64,000 bases of DNA from Pseudomonas sp. DTU12.3. Lineage in GTDB: Bacteria; Pseudomonadota; Gammaproteobacteria; Pseudomonadales; Pseudomonadaceae. Made by a program: the position numbers and the translations under genes. The notes under the pieces were generated by a model that had not been told where the DNA came from, did no database searches, and saw only the letters and a program-made list of their open reading frames with translations. Of the stretch, positions 9,117 through 17,261 are shown in pieces. The stretch spans positions 6,040,501-6,104,500 of the forward strand of contig NZ_CP027218.1 of the NCBI RefSeq assembly GCF_004124275.1, written 5' to 3'. Position 1 is the stretch's first letter. The number at the start of each line of letters is the position of its first letter.

Positions 9117-9192
9117 GTAGGAGCTGCGGCACGCTGCGATCTTTTGATCTTAAAATCAAGATCAAAAGATCGCAGCGTGCCGCAGCTCCTAC
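9117..9192. repeat. Near-perfect REP palindrome (GTAGGAGCTGC family)
   Basis: A 76-base inverted repeat with arms of more than 30 bases (GTAGGAGCTGCGGCACGCTG and complement). The variant CGGCACGC in place of CCGCAGGC is present in both arms, so the arms have changed together. Confidence 0.9.
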
Positions 9193-9220
9193 ACCGTTTG
9201 CACAGGTGACCTAAAACAAA

Positions 9221-9310
9221 TGTGGGAGCGGGCTTGCTCGCGAAAGCGTCGTGTCAGTCAACATTGTTGTTGTCTGACCCAGCGCCTTCGCGAGCAAGCC
9301 CGCTCCCACA
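9221..9310. repeat. REP pair, TGTGGGAGCGGGCTTGCTCG family
   Basis: Two inverted units of the second REP family around a spacer of about 42 bases. It lies only 28 bases from a REP of the other family, giving two unrelated palindromes in one convergent gap (DUF3392 gene and trmB). Confidence 0.85.
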
Positions 9311-9328
9311 TTGGATGTTGCGTAAGGC

Positions 9329-10054
9329 TCAGGACTGTTTTTCGAACTTCAGGTCCCAGACGCCATGGCCAAGACGTTCGCCACGGCGTTCGAACTTGGT
9401 GATCGGGCGTTCGACCGGGCGTGGCACGCATTTGCCGTCTTCGGCGAGGTTGCGGTAGCCCGGGGCAACGTTCATCACTTCCAGCATGTACTCGGCGTAC
9501 GGTTCCCAATCGGTGGCCATGTGCAGAACGCCGCCAACCTTCAGCTTGCTGCGCACCAGCTCAGCGAACGAGGCCTGAACGATACGACGCTTGTGGTGAC
9601 GGCTCTTGTGCCACGGATCCGGGAAAAACAGCATCAGGCGATCGAGGCTGTTGTCGGCGATGCAGCGGTTGAGCACTTCGATCGCGTCGCAATCGTAGAC
9701 CCGCAGGTTGGTCAGACCTTGCGTCAGCACGCCATTGAGCAGCGCGCCGACACCCGGGCGGTGAACCTCAACGCCAATGAAATCCTGATCCGGTGCCGCC
9801 GCAGCCATTTCCAGCAGCGAGTGGCCCATGCCGAAACCGATCTCCAGCGAGCGCGGTGCCGAACGGCCGAACACCTGATCGTAATCCACCGGCGCGTCGG
9901 CCAGCGGCAGCACGAACAGCGGTGTGCCCTGATCCAGACCTTTTTGCTGGCCTTCGGTCATGCGCCCGGCGCGCATCACGAAACTCTTGATGCGGCGGTG
10001 TTGGCGCTCGTCGCCTTCTTCCGTCTGGATAGGCGTGTCGTTCGATTCAGTCAT
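9329..10054 (-). CDS. trmB: tRNA (guanine-N7-)-methyltransferase
   Basis: Forms m7G46 in the tRNA variable loop using SAM. The protein has 241 residues from the ATG at 10054; a TTG just upstream is in frame. Family motifs are SLEIGFGMGHSLLEMA for SAM binding, FIGVEVHRPGVG, and LFFPDPWHKSRHHKRRIVQ for the active site. The gene lies 9 bp downstream of thiG on the same strand, the usual Pseudomonas order thiS-thiG-trmB. Confidence 0.96.
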   Translation of the reverse strand: MTESNDTPIQTEEGDERQHRRIKSFVMRAGRMTEGQQKGLDQGTPLFVLPLADAPVDYDQVFGRSAPRSLEIGFGMGHSLLEMAAAAPDQDFIGVEVHRPGVGALLNGVLTQGLTNLRVYDCDAIEVLNRCIADNSLDRLMLFFPDPWHKSRHHKRRIVQASFAELVRSKLKVGGVLHMATDWEPYAEYMLEVMNVAPGYRNLAEDGKCVPRPVERPITKFERRGERLGHGVWDLKFEKQS

Positions 10055-10063
10055 CAATGGCTC

Positions 10064-10858
10064 TTACTTGATCAGACCATCCAGCGGCGAAGAGGCGCTG
10101 GCATAGAGTTTTTTCGGCATACGGCCAGCGAGGTAGGCCAGGCGGCCTGCAACGATGGCGTGTTTCATGGCTTCAGCCATCATCACCGGTTGCTGGGCGT
10201 GGGCAATGGCCGAGTTCATCAGCACTGCATCGCAACCCAGTTCCATGGCGATGGTTGCGTCGGACGCAGTGCCGACACCGGCATCGACCAACACAGGGAT
10301 TTTCGCTTCTTCGAGGATGATCTGCAGGTTGTACGGATTGCAGATCCCCAGGCCGGAACCGATCAGACCGGCCAGCGGCATCACCGCGATGCAGCCGATT
10401 TCCGCCAGCTGACGGGCGATGATCGGGTCATCGCTGGTGTAGACCATCACGTCGAAACCTTCCTTGACCAGCGTTTCCGCGGCCTTGAGGGTTTCGATGA
10501 CGTTGGGGAACAGGGTCTTCTGGTCAGCCAGCACTTCCAGCTTCACCAGGTTGTGGCCATCGAGCAGCTCACGGGCCAGGCGGCAGGTGCGCACGGCTTC
10601 GATGGCGTCGTAGCAACCGGCGGTGTTCGGCAGGAAGGTGTAGCGATCCGGCGACAGCACGTCGAGCAGGTTCGGCTCGCCTTCGATCTGACCGAGGTTG
10701 GTGCGGCGCACGGCGAAGGTGACGATCTCGGCACCCGAGGCTTCGATGGCCTGACGGGTTTCTTCCATGTCACGGTACTTGCCGGTACCGACCAGCAAAC
10801 GCGACTGGTAGGTACGACCGGCCAGCACAAAAGGCTTGTCGCTACGAACGATGCTCAT
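10064..10858 (-). CDS. thiG: Thiazole synthase ThiG
   Basis: Builds the thiazole phosphate half of thiamine from deoxyxylulose phosphate, dehydroglycine and ThiS thiocarboxylate. A 264-residue TIM-barrel enzyme with signatures SRLLVGTGKYRD at the N-terminus, and VDAGVGTASDATIAMELGCD and VLMNSAIA in the phosphate-binding half. It follows thiS by 60 bp on the minus strand. No TPP riboswitch is apparent in front of thiS. Confidence 0.96.
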   Translation of the reverse strand: MSIVRSDKPFVLAGRTYQSRLLVGTGKYRDMEETRQAIEASGAEIVTFAVRRTNLGQIEGEPNLLDVLSPDRYTFLPNTAGCYDAIEAVRTCRLARELLDGHNLVKLEVLADQKTLFPNVIETLKAAETLVKEGFDVMVYTSDDPIIARQLAEIGCIAVMPLAGLIGSGLGICNPYNLQIILEEAKIPVLVDAGVGTASDATIAMELGCDAVLMNSAIAHAQQPVMMAEAMKHAIVAGRLAYLAGRMPKKLYASASSPLDGLIK

Positions 10859-10918
10859 GGGGAATCCTCTTTAGGGGTGAGGGTCTTGCAGAATTCTGTG
10901 CCCTTGTGGGCCGCCCGA

Positions 10919-11119
10919 CTAGCCGCCGCCGATGGCGTGCACGACTTCGACGTTGTCACCGTCGTTGAGCGTGGTGTCGGCATGCTGGCTGCGCGGGACG
11001 ATATCCAGATTGAGTTCGACTGCCACCCGGCGTCCGGTCAGTTCCAGACGGGTGATCAGGGCCGCAACGGTCTCGCCGTCGGGCAGTTCAAGGGATTCAC
11101 CGTTCAACTGAATGCGCAT
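10919..11119 (-). CDS. thiS: Sulfur carrier protein ThiS
   Basis: A 66-residue ubiquitin-fold sulfur carrier whose C-terminal Gly-Gly (ends VVHAIGGG) is converted to a thiocarboxylate that donates sulfur to ThiG. The start at 11119 (MRIQLNGES) gives the normal family length; two upstream in-frame ATGs would add six residues. It is the first gene of the thiS-thiG-trmB operon. Confidence 0.94.
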   Translation of the reverse strand: MRIQLNGESLELPDGETVAALITRLELTGRRVAVELNLDIVPRSQHADTTLNDGDNVEVVHAIGGG

Positions 11120-11236
11120 GCGCAATGCCGCCATCATTTTTAGGGGCTGGCATTCTAGCCCGATCAGTCAGGCTGACCCAAGCCATTCGTCTTGAAAGCG
11201 CTTGCTCCGCGCAAATGCCTGTCTACGCGGCCAACT

Positions 11237-11313
11237 GTAGGAGCTGCCGCAGGCTGCGATCTTTTGATGTTGTTTTTGAAGATCAAAAGATCGCAGCCTG
11301 CGGCAGCTCCTAC
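11237..11313. repeat. REP pair (GTAGGAGCTGC family)
   Basis: A 77-base palindrome with long complementary arms between the thiS start and the DUF423 stop. Same unit as at 931, 12541, 22719, 39399 and 63623. Confidence 0.88.
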
Positions 11314-11314
11314 A

Positions 11315-11380
11315 GGGAACAGTTTCAGATCAGATCAGGCGCCAGGTGGGAACAGTTTCAGATCAGGCCAGGCGCCAGGC
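11315..11380. repeat. 33-bp tandem duplication at the DUF423 3' end
   Basis: Two adjacent 33-bp units start at 11315 and 11348 (both begin GGGAACAGTTTCAGATCA) and match at 30 of 33 positions. The second unit contains the stop codon and last codons of the DUF423 gene; the first carries an equivalent stop. The duplication abuts the REP palindrome directly. Confidence 0.85.
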
Positions 11381-11734
11381 GGCGAGGCCCAGGCATAGCC
11401 AGCCGATCAGGAATGCCAAGCCACCGAACGGCGTGATGATCCCGAGTTTGCTGATACCGGTGGTGGTCAGCACATACAGGCTGCCCGAGAACAACAGGAT
11501 GCCGACAGTGAACGACACGCCAGCCCAGGTCACCAGTCGCCCCTGAACGTGCGTGGCCAGCAGCGCGACGCAAAACAGCGCCAGCGTGTGTACCAACTGA
11601 TAGGTAACGCCGGTATGGAAAATCGTCAGGTATTCGGGGGTCAGGCGGTTTTTCAGGCCATGGGCGGCAAATGCGCCCAGCGCCACACCGGTGAAACCGA
11701 AAAAAGCGGCCAGCATCAAAAAGCCACGCAGCAT
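11363..11734 (-). CDS. DUF423 family membrane protein
   Basis: A 123-residue protein with four predicted transmembrane helices and the DUF423 pattern: ALGAFAAHGLK near residue 20, YQLVHTLAL near 48, and GILLFSGSLYVL near 80. Function is unknown. It is a single gene divergent from mtgA, and its last codons lie in a local tandem duplication next to a REP element. Confidence 0.9.
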   Translation of the reverse strand: MLRGFLMLAAFFGFTGVALGAFAAHGLKNRLTPEYLTIFHTGVTYQLVHTLALFCVALLATHVQGRLVTWAGVSFTVGILLFSGSLYVLTTTGISKLGIITPFGGLAFLIGWLCLGLAAWRLA

Positions 11735-11808
11735 GGGGAACTCCAGTCAGTCTCGATCGGCAGGGTCTGTATAATGGCCCGCTCCACGGGTTCGGCCAAG
11801 CCATCTCT

Positions 11809-12531
11809 ATGCTGCGTACTATTTTCCGTCGTCTCTCGAAGGCCCTGCTCTGGTTCGCGGGTGGCAGCATCTTGCTGGTGCTGGTGTTTCGCTTCGTGCC
11901 GCCGCCGGGCACGGCGCTGATGGTTGAACGCAAGGTCGAATCCTGGGTCGACGGCGAGCCGATTGACCTGCAACGCACCTGGAAACCATGGGATGAGATC
12001 TCCGACGACCTCAAGGTCGCGGTCATGGCTGGCGAGGATCAGAAGTTTCCCGAGCACTGGGGTTTTGACTTCAGTGCGATCCAGGCAGCGCTTGCCCATA
12101 ACGAACTGGGCGGCTCGATTCGCGGCGCCAGCACCTTGAGCCAGCAAGTGTCGAAGAACCTGTTTCTCTGGGCCGGTCGCAGCTATCTGCGCAAAGGCCT
12201 CGAAGCCTGGTTTACCGCGCTGATCGAGGTGTTCTGGCCCAAGCAGCGGATTCTTGAGGTGTACCTGAACAGCGTCGAGTGGGATGACGGAGTGTTTGGC
12301 GCCGAAGCCGCGGCCCGCCATCACTTTGGCGTGAGCGCGAAGTCGCTGTCTCGGCAGCAGGCGAGTTATCTGGCTGCCGTTTTGCCAAACCCGCGAGTCT
12401 GGAGTGCCAGTCATCCGACCGCTTATGTCTCGCGTCGGGCCGGGTGGATTCGGCAGCAGATGAGTCAGTTGGGTGGTGACAGTTATTTGCTGGGCCTCAA
12501 TGATTCGCGGCGGGCACCTTGGTCGCAGTGA
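11809..12531 (+). CDS. mtgA: Monofunctional biosynthetic peptidoglycan transglycosylase
   Basis: A GT51 glycosyltransferase that polymerises lipid II into glycan strands without a transpeptidase domain. It has 240 residues: one N-terminal transmembrane helix (about residues 12-30), then the catalytic domain with the glutamate-containing MAGEDQKFPEHWGFD, GASTLSQQVSKNLFLW and the EVYLNSVEWDDGVFGAEAA region. It is followed by a REP pair and a shared bidirectional terminator, with rpoH converging from the other side. Confidence 0.95.
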   Translation: MLRTIFRRLSKALLWFAGGSILLVLVFRFVPPPGTALMVERKVESWVDGEPIDLQRTWKPWDEISDDLKVAVMAGEDQKFPEHWGFDFSAIQAALAHNELGGSIRGASTLSQQVSKNLFLWAGRSYLRKGLEAWFTALIEVFWPKQRILEVYLNSVEWDDGVFGAEAAARHHFGVSAKSLSRQQASYLAAVLPNPRVWSASHPTAYVSRRAGWIRQQMSQLGGDSYLLGLNDSRRAPWSQ

Positions 12532-12540
12532 TTTGACAGC

Positions 12541-12619
12541 AAAAGATCGCAGCCTGCGGCAGCTCCTACATGGGAATGCGGTCACCTGTAGGAGTTGCCG
12601 CAGGCTGTGATCTTTTGAT
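12541..12619. repeat. REP pair (GTAGGAGCTGC family)
   Basis: Inverted copies of the REP unit directly after the mtgA stop. One arm carries small changes (GGAGTTGCCGCAGGCTGTGA), so the palindrome is imperfect. Confidence 0.85.
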
Positions 12620-12630
12620 CTTCCAACAAA

Positions 12631-12664
12631 AACGCCCCGATCATCGCTGATCGGGGCGTTTTTT
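12631..12664. terminator. Bidirectional intrinsic terminator between mtgA and rpoH
   Basis: A 13-bp stem with a short loop (AACGCCCCGATCA ... TGATCGGGGCGTT) followed by six T on the plus strand and a T-run on the minus strand. It can end transcripts from both convergent genes. Confidence 0.9.
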
Positions 12665-12680
12665 ATTGCCTGCTCGCCGG

Positions 12681-13535
12681 TTATGCGGCGATCGACAACT
12701 TGAGCTTGTTCATCGCGCTCTTCTCGAGCTGACGGATCCGCTCGGCCGACACGTTGTACTTCTGCGCCAGGTCGTGCAGCGTGGCTTTTTCTTCTGCCAG
12801 CCAACGCTGGTAGAGGATGTCGCGGCTACGCTCGTCCAGCACTTCCAGCGCTTCGTGCAGGTTGTGGTTGGAGTTGTCGCTCCAGTCGGCATCTTCCAGT
12901 TGACGCGCCGGATCATACCGGTGGTCTTCCAGATAGTTGGCCGGCGACTGGAAAGCGCTGTCGTCGTCGGCTTCAGCAGCCGGGTCGAAGGCCATGTCAT
13001 GGCCGGTCAGACGACTTTCCATCTCGCGCACTTCCCGCGGCTCGACGCCGAGGCTTTCCGCCACACGGTGGACTTCCTCGTTGTTCAGCCATGCCAGACG
13101 TTTCTTCTGGCTGCGCAGGTTGAAGAACAGCTTGCGCTGGGCCTTGGTGGTCGCGACTTTCACAATGCGCCAGTTGCGCAGGATGAACTCGTGAATCTCC
13201 GCCTTGATCCAGTGCACGGCGAACGACACCAGACGCACGCCCATTTCCGGGTTGAAACGCTTCACGGCCTTCATCAGGCCGACGTTACCTTCCTGAATCA
13301 GGTCAGCCTGAGCCAGACCGTAGCCGGAATAGCTACGGGCGATATGTACGACAAAACGCAGGTGGGCGAGCACCATCTGCCGAGCCGCCCCCAAATCCTG
13401 CTCATAGTAGAGACTCTCGGCCAGTTCACGCTCCTGCTCCGGCGTCAGCAATGGAATGCTGTTGACGGTGTGCACGTAAGCTTCCAGGTTCGCACCCGGA
13501 ACCAACGCATACGCAGGCTGCAAAGAATTGGTCAT
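12681..13535 (-). CDS. rpoH: Heat-shock sigma factor RpoH (sigma 32)
   Basis: Alternative sigma factor that directs RNA polymerase to heat-shock genes. It has 284 residues from the ATG at 13535 (MTNSLQPAYALVPG), preceded by a strong GGGAGG ribosome site. Region 2 contains the core-binding and -10 recognition helices (DLIQEGNVGLMKAVKRFNP); the RpoH box is QRKLFFNLRSQKK; region 4 holds the -35 HTH (LAQKYNVSAERIRQLEKSA). A longer in-frame reading upstream lacks sigma-factor similarity. A sigmaE-like promoter lies about 50-75 bp upstream of the start codon. The gene lies downstream of ftsX on the same strand but appears to have its own promoter. Confidence 0.97.
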   Translation of the reverse strand: MTNSLQPAYALVPGANLEAYVHTVNSIPLLTPEQERELAESLYYEQDLGAARQMVLAHLRFVVHIARSYSGYGLAQADLIQEGNVGLMKAVKRFNPEMGVRLVSFAVHWIKAEIHEFILRNWRIVKVATTKAQRKLFFNLRSQKKRLAWLNNEEVHRVAESLGVEPREVREMESRLTGHDMAFDPAAEADDDSAFQSPANYLEDHRYDPARQLEDADWSDNSNHNLHEALEVLDERSRDILYQRWLAEEKATLHDLAQKYNVSAERIRQLEKSAMNKLKLSIAA

Positions 13536-13584
13536 ACGAAAAAACCTCCCACTTACATACTCGTGCCTCTCGGCACTGCGAAAA

Positions 13585-13612
13585 ATTGACCGGGAATTCA
13601 AGTACAAGTTCC
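13585..13612 (-). promoter_or_regulatory. SigmaE/AlgU-like promoter of rpoH
   Basis: Read on the minus strand, GGAACTT (13606-13612) is followed after exactly 16 bases by TCAAT (13585-13589). This fits the extracytoplasmic sigmaE/AlgU consensus (GAACTT, 16-17 bp, TCnnA). P. aeruginosa rpoH is known to have an AlgU-dependent promoter. A small hairpin (GTGCC-GAGA-GGCAC, 13563-13576) lies in the leader between this promoter and the ribosome site. Confidence 0.7.
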
Positions 13613-13651
13613 CAAAAAAACCGCAAGGCCAATCACGCGCAAAAAAAGATT

Positions 13652-14677
13652 CTACTTCGGCGCCAGCTCCCTGAGATGACGTGCGACTGCAATCCATGCA
13701 CCGATATAACCCAACAGCACCGCGCCAAGCAAGAGTGACAGACCGTCGGCAACTGGCACTCCGGCCAGAGCGAAATCACTGCCGTACAAGCCGGCCAGCC
13801 CAACCACTGCATCGTTCAGCCAGTTCAAGCCAAATGCCAACAGACCCCAGGACAGTAGCCCCGCACCGAAGCCATACAACGCGCCCATATAAAGGAAAGG
13901 ACGCCGCACATAGCTGTCAGTGCCGCCGACGAGTTTAATCACTTCTATCTCGGTGCGGCGGTTTTCAATATGAAGACGAATGGTATTGCCTATCACCAAA
14001 AGTAATGCAGAAACCAGCAACACCGTCAGACCGAATACAAAACGATCGCCAAGCTTGAGGATGGCGGCCAGACGCTCGACCCAGACTAGATCAAGTTGCG
14101 CTTGTTGTACCTTCGGCAGCTCGGAAAGTTTTTGTCTTAATGCTTCCAGCGTCGGCTTGTCGACTTCGTTCGGGGTGACCAGCACCACGCCCGGCAACGG
14201 GTTCTCCGGCAGCTCGCGCAGGGCTTCGCCCAGGCCTGACTGTTGCTGGAACTCTTCCAGCGCCTGATCGCGGCCGACGTATTCAGCGTCAGCTACGCCG
14301 GGCATGCCTTTGATCTGCTCGCGCAACGCTTCACCCTGCTGCGGGCTGGCGTCGAGTTGCAGGTACAGCGAGATCTGCGCCGCACGCTGCCAGGAGCCGC
14401 CGAGGCGCTCGACATTGTTGAGCAGCAGCGACAAGCCCATCGGCAGGCTCAGCGCCACCGCCATCACCATGCAGGTGAAGAAGCTGCCGATCGGCTGTTT
14501 GCCGAGACGACGCAGGCTGTCGAGCAGGCTGGCGCGATGGCTTTCGACCCAGGCGCGGAACAGCGTGGCGAAGTCCGGGCCGTCGTCATCGTCGTGTTTT
14601 TTCTTCTTCGGTGGCTGCGGATCGGCGGCTTTCGGGGCCACGCGCTCGGAAACCTTCGGACTGCGTGTCGCACTCAT
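13652..14677 (-). CDS. ftsX: Cell division protein FtsX
   Basis: Membrane subunit of the FtsEX complex, which couples ATP hydrolysis at the septum to activation of peptidoglycan hydrolases. It has 341 residues: a long cytoplasmic N-terminus with a KKKKHDDDD charged tract, a first membrane helix near residues 65-90, a periplasmic domain of about 100 residues, and three further helices at the C-terminus. The ATG at 14677 overlaps the ftsE stop by 4 bp. Operon order is ftsY-ftsE-ftsX. Confidence 0.95.
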   Translation of the reverse strand: MSATRSPKVSERVAPKAADPQPPKKKKHDDDDGPDFATLFRAWVESHRASLLDSLRRLGKQPIGSFFTCMVMAVALSLPMGLSLLLNNVERLGGSWQRAAQISLYLQLDASPQQGEALREQIKGMPGVADAEYVGRDQALEEFQQQSGLGEALRELPENPLPGVVLVTPNEVDKPTLEALRQKLSELPKVQQAQLDLVWVERLAAILKLGDRFVFGLTVLLVSALLLVIGNTIRLHIENRRTEIEVIKLVGGTDSYVRRPFLYMGALYGFGAGLLSWGLLAFGLNWLNDAVVGLAGLYGSDFALAGVPVADGLSLLLGAVLLGYIGAWIAVARHLRELAPK

Positions 14678-15345
14678 ACGCCGGCCTCCCCGTCGCCGAT
14701 CAAGCGGCCACGTTGCAGGGTCAGCATGCGATGGCGCATGCGCGCGATCAGTGCGAGGTCGTGACTGGCGATCAGCACGCTAGTGCCCAGCCGGTTGATG
14801 TCTTCGAACACGCCCATGATCTCGGCCGCCAGACGCGGGTCGAGGTTACCGGTCGGTTCGTCCGCCAGCAGCAAGGCCGGACGATGCACGATGGCACGGG
14901 CAATGCCAACGCGCTGTTGCTGACCGGTGGACAGGTCGCCGGGGTACAGATCGGTTTTATCCGACAGCGCCACACGCTCCAGCGCCGAATCGACGCGCTT
15001 GGCGATTTCGGCCTTGGACAGCCCGAGAATCTGCAGCGGCAACGCGACGTTGTTGAACACCGTGCGATCGAACAGCAACTGGTGGTTCTGGAACACCACG
15101 CCGATCTGCCGGCGCAGGAACGGGATCTGCGCGTTGCTGATGGTGCTCAGGTCTTGCCCGGCCAGCAGCAGTTTGCCGCTGGTCGGACGTTCCATCGCCA
15201 GCAGCAGGCGCAACAAGGTGGATTTACCGGCACCGGAGTGACCGGTGACAAACAAGAATTCGCCACGACGGACTCGAAAGCTCAGCTCATGCAAGCCGAC
15301 GTGACCGTTCGGGTAGCGTTTACCGACCTGTTCGAAACGAATCAT
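14674..15345 (-). CDS. ftsE: Cell division ATP-binding protein FtsE
   Basis: ABC-type ATPase partner of FtsX. It has 223 residues with Walker A GHSGAGKSTL, ABC signature LSTGQQQRVGIARA, Walker B ALLLADEPTGNLD and the switch histidine in IASHD. It overlaps ftsY upstream and ftsX downstream by 4 bp each (ATGA), so the three genes are translationally coupled. Confidence 0.96.
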   Translation of the reverse strand: MIRFEQVGKRYPNGHVGLHELSFRVRRGEFLFVTGHSGAGKSTLLRLLLAMERPTSGKLLLAGQDLSTISNAQIPFLRRQIGVVFQNHQLLFDRTVFNNVALPLQILGLSKAEIAKRVDSALERVALSDKTDLYPGDLSTGQQQRVGIARAIVHRPALLLADEPTGNLDPRLAAEIMGVFEDINRLGTSVLIASHDLALIARMRHRMLTLQRGRLIGDGEAGV

Positions 15346-16916
15346 GAACGCTCCCGCTCGGCAAACAGTGCCTGGACAAAGGGTTCGGCTTCAAAGGTAC
15401 GCAAATCGTCGATGCCTTCACCGACGCCGATGTAGCGGATCGGCAGGCCGAATTGCTTGGCCAGGGCGAAGATCACCCCGCCCTTGGCCGTGCCGTCGAG
15501 CTTGGTCAGCGCCAGGCCGGTCAGTTCGACGGTCTGGTTGAATTGCTTGGCCTGGTTGATGGCGTTCTGGCCAGTACCGGCGTCGAGCACCAGCAGCACT
15601 TCGTGCGGTGCGTCGGCGTCGAGCTTGCCGATCACCCGGCGAACCTTTTTCAGCTCTTCCATCAGGTTGTCTTTGGTGTGCAGACGACCGGCGGTGTCGG
15701 CGATCAACACGTCGATGCCACGGGCCTTGGCGGCCTGCACGGCGTCGAAGATCACCGAAGCCGAGTCGGCGCCAGTGTGCTGGGCAATCACCGGGATCTT
15801 GTTGCGCTCACCCCAGACCTGCAATTGCTCCACGGCGGCGGCGCGGAAGGTGTCACCGGCGGCGAGCATGACTTTCTTGCCTTCCAGTTGCAGCTTCTTC
15901 GCCAGTTTGCCGATGGTGGTGGTCTTGCCAGCGCCGTTGACGCCAACCACCAGAATCACGAATGGCTTGTTCTGCGAGACGATTTTCAGCGGTTGTTCGA
16001 CCGGTTTGAGCATCGCGGCCAGTTCGGCTTGCAGGGATTTGTACAGGGCGTCGGCGTCGGCCAGTTCTTTGCGGGCGACCTTCTGGGTCAGGCGCTGGAT
16101 GATCTGCGTGGTGGCTTCGACACCGACGTCGGCGGTGAGCAGACGGGTTTCGAGGTCATCAAGCAGATCGTCGTCGATGGTTTTGCGGCCGAGGAACAGG
16201 CTGGCCATGCCCTCGCCGATGCTGGCGCTGGTTTTCGACAGGCCTTGCTTGAGGCGGGCGAAGAAACCGGCTTTGGTTTCTTCGGTGCGCGGGGCTTCGA
16301 CGGGCGCTTCAGCGAGCACTTCGACCGGCACAACTGGCGCAGCGGCGACAGGTGCAGGTGCAGGTGCAGGTGCAGGTGCAGGCTCGGGCTGTTGAATGAC
16401 CGGGGCAACAGGGGCGACAACTACTGGAGCAACAGGCTCGGGAACGATAGTTTCAGCGACTACAGGTTCTGCAATAACAGGTGCTGCAGCAGCCGGCGCA
16501 GGCTCAACAATCGGCTCAACTACACCTGCAACTGCCGGAGCGACTTCGGCCACAAACGCAGGCGCAGGAATCACTGGCGTGATGTGCGGCGCAGCCTCTT
16601 CAACCAATGCCACCGGCTCTTCGGCCACCGGCAATGTCAGCCACGGCGCGGCCGCCGGAGTCAGCGGCAATTCAGCCGCCACAGGCACTTCAGGCGCAGG
16701 CTCGGGCTCAACCGGTTGCAACACCGGCTCGGCAATCGGCAGCACAATCGGTGCCGGCTCTTCTTCTAATACCGGAGCAGGTGCCGGCGCAGGCTCGGGA
16801 ATCGCGGGCGGCTGTTCGACGACGGGTTCCTGCGGTTTCTTACGCAGCCATCCGAACAGGCTTTTCTTCTCGCCAGCCGCAGCTGGGGTCTTCTTGTCGT
16901 CGTTGGAACCAAACAT
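15342..16916 (-). CDS. ftsY: Signal recognition particle receptor FtsY
   Basis: The SRP receptor GTPase that delivers ribosome-nascent chains to the Sec translocon. It has 524 residues. About 210 N-terminal residues form an acidic, Pro/Ala/Glu-rich extension with an alternating Ala-Pro tract; the NG domain follows with G1 GVNGAGKTTTIGKLA, DTFRAAAVEQL, G3 DTAGRLHT and G4 TKLDGTAKGG. Long variable N-terminal A domains are normal in FtsY. It is the first gene of ftsYEX and is divergent from the M16 peptidase operon. Confidence 0.96.
   Translation of the reverse strand: MFGSNDDKKTPAAAGEKKSLFGWLRKKPQEPVVEQPPAIPEPAPAPAPVLEEEPAPIVLPIAEPVLQPVEPEPAPEVPVAAELPLTPAAAPWLTLPVAEEPVALVEEAAPHITPVIPAPAFVAEVAPAVAGVVEPIVEPAPAAAAPVIAEPVVAETIVPEPVAPVVVAPVAPVIQQPEPAPAPAPAPAPVAAAPVVPVEVLAEAPVEAPRTEETKAGFFARLKQGLSKTSASIGEGMASLFLGRKTIDDDLLDDLETRLLTADVGVEATTQIIQRLTQKVARKELADADALYKSLQAELAAMLKPVEQPLKIVSQNKPFVILVVGVNGAGKTTTIGKLAKKLQLEGKKVMLAAGDTFRAAAVEQLQVWGERNKIPVIAQHTGADSASVIFDAVQAAKARGIDVLIADTAGRLHTKDNLMEELKKVRRVIGKLDADAPHEVLLVLDAGTGQNAINQAKQFNQTVELTGLALTKLDGTAKGGVIFALAKQFGLPIRYIGVGEGIDDLRTFEAEPFVQALFAERERS
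16351..16380. repeat. Hexanucleotide tandem repeat in ftsY (five GGTGCA units)
   Basis: Five perfect GGTGCA units on the plus strand encode the Ala-Pro tract in the FtsY linker. In-frame hexamers change length without a frameshift, so this is a candidate variable-length tract. Confidence 0.85.
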
Positions 16917-17261
16917 GGAGGACGGCTATCTCACGGTAGCGACGCGCCATAAGGGCGCCCCGGCAAATAAATATTCGATGCAGAACAGACTGTGTTTCAT
17001 CCAGCTTGTTCACGCGCAACATTTTGTCGAGGCGCCACAGGCACCTCAAAGGTCGATTAATACGAAGGACTGGAACGGCATCGTCGGCGAAAACGCAGAG
17101 TTTAGCTGACAAACTCAAAGCTTCTGCCGGGAACCCATACAACCTATCTACCGATCAGTGGCTTGATAGGCGTGGCCGCCAGTAAAACGGATCAGTATCC
17201 TAGCACCTCCTCGCCCGCCTAGGCTAAGACCAAGCGGGCAGCCCAACAGGTTAAAAAACGA
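16917..17261. other. Divergent promoter region between ftsY and the M16 operon
   Basis: 345 bases without a convincing gene. The longest readings are short and lack ribosome sites. It must contain the promoters of ftsYEX (minus) and the M16-rsmD operon (plus). I see no strong hairpin, riboswitch or RNA gene in it. Confidence 0.5.

Noticed and set aside
9365..11143. 592-residue open frame on the plus strand
   Set aside because: It runs antisense through trmB, thiG and thiS, all of which have clear family motifs. Its translation is rich in His, Gln and Arg with no recognisable domains, as expected for the complement of GC-rich coding DNA.
15453..16769. 438-residue and other long plus-strand frames across ftsY
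   Set aside because: They mirror the FtsY NG domain and the Ala-Pro linker; their composition and repetitiveness come from the complementary strand.
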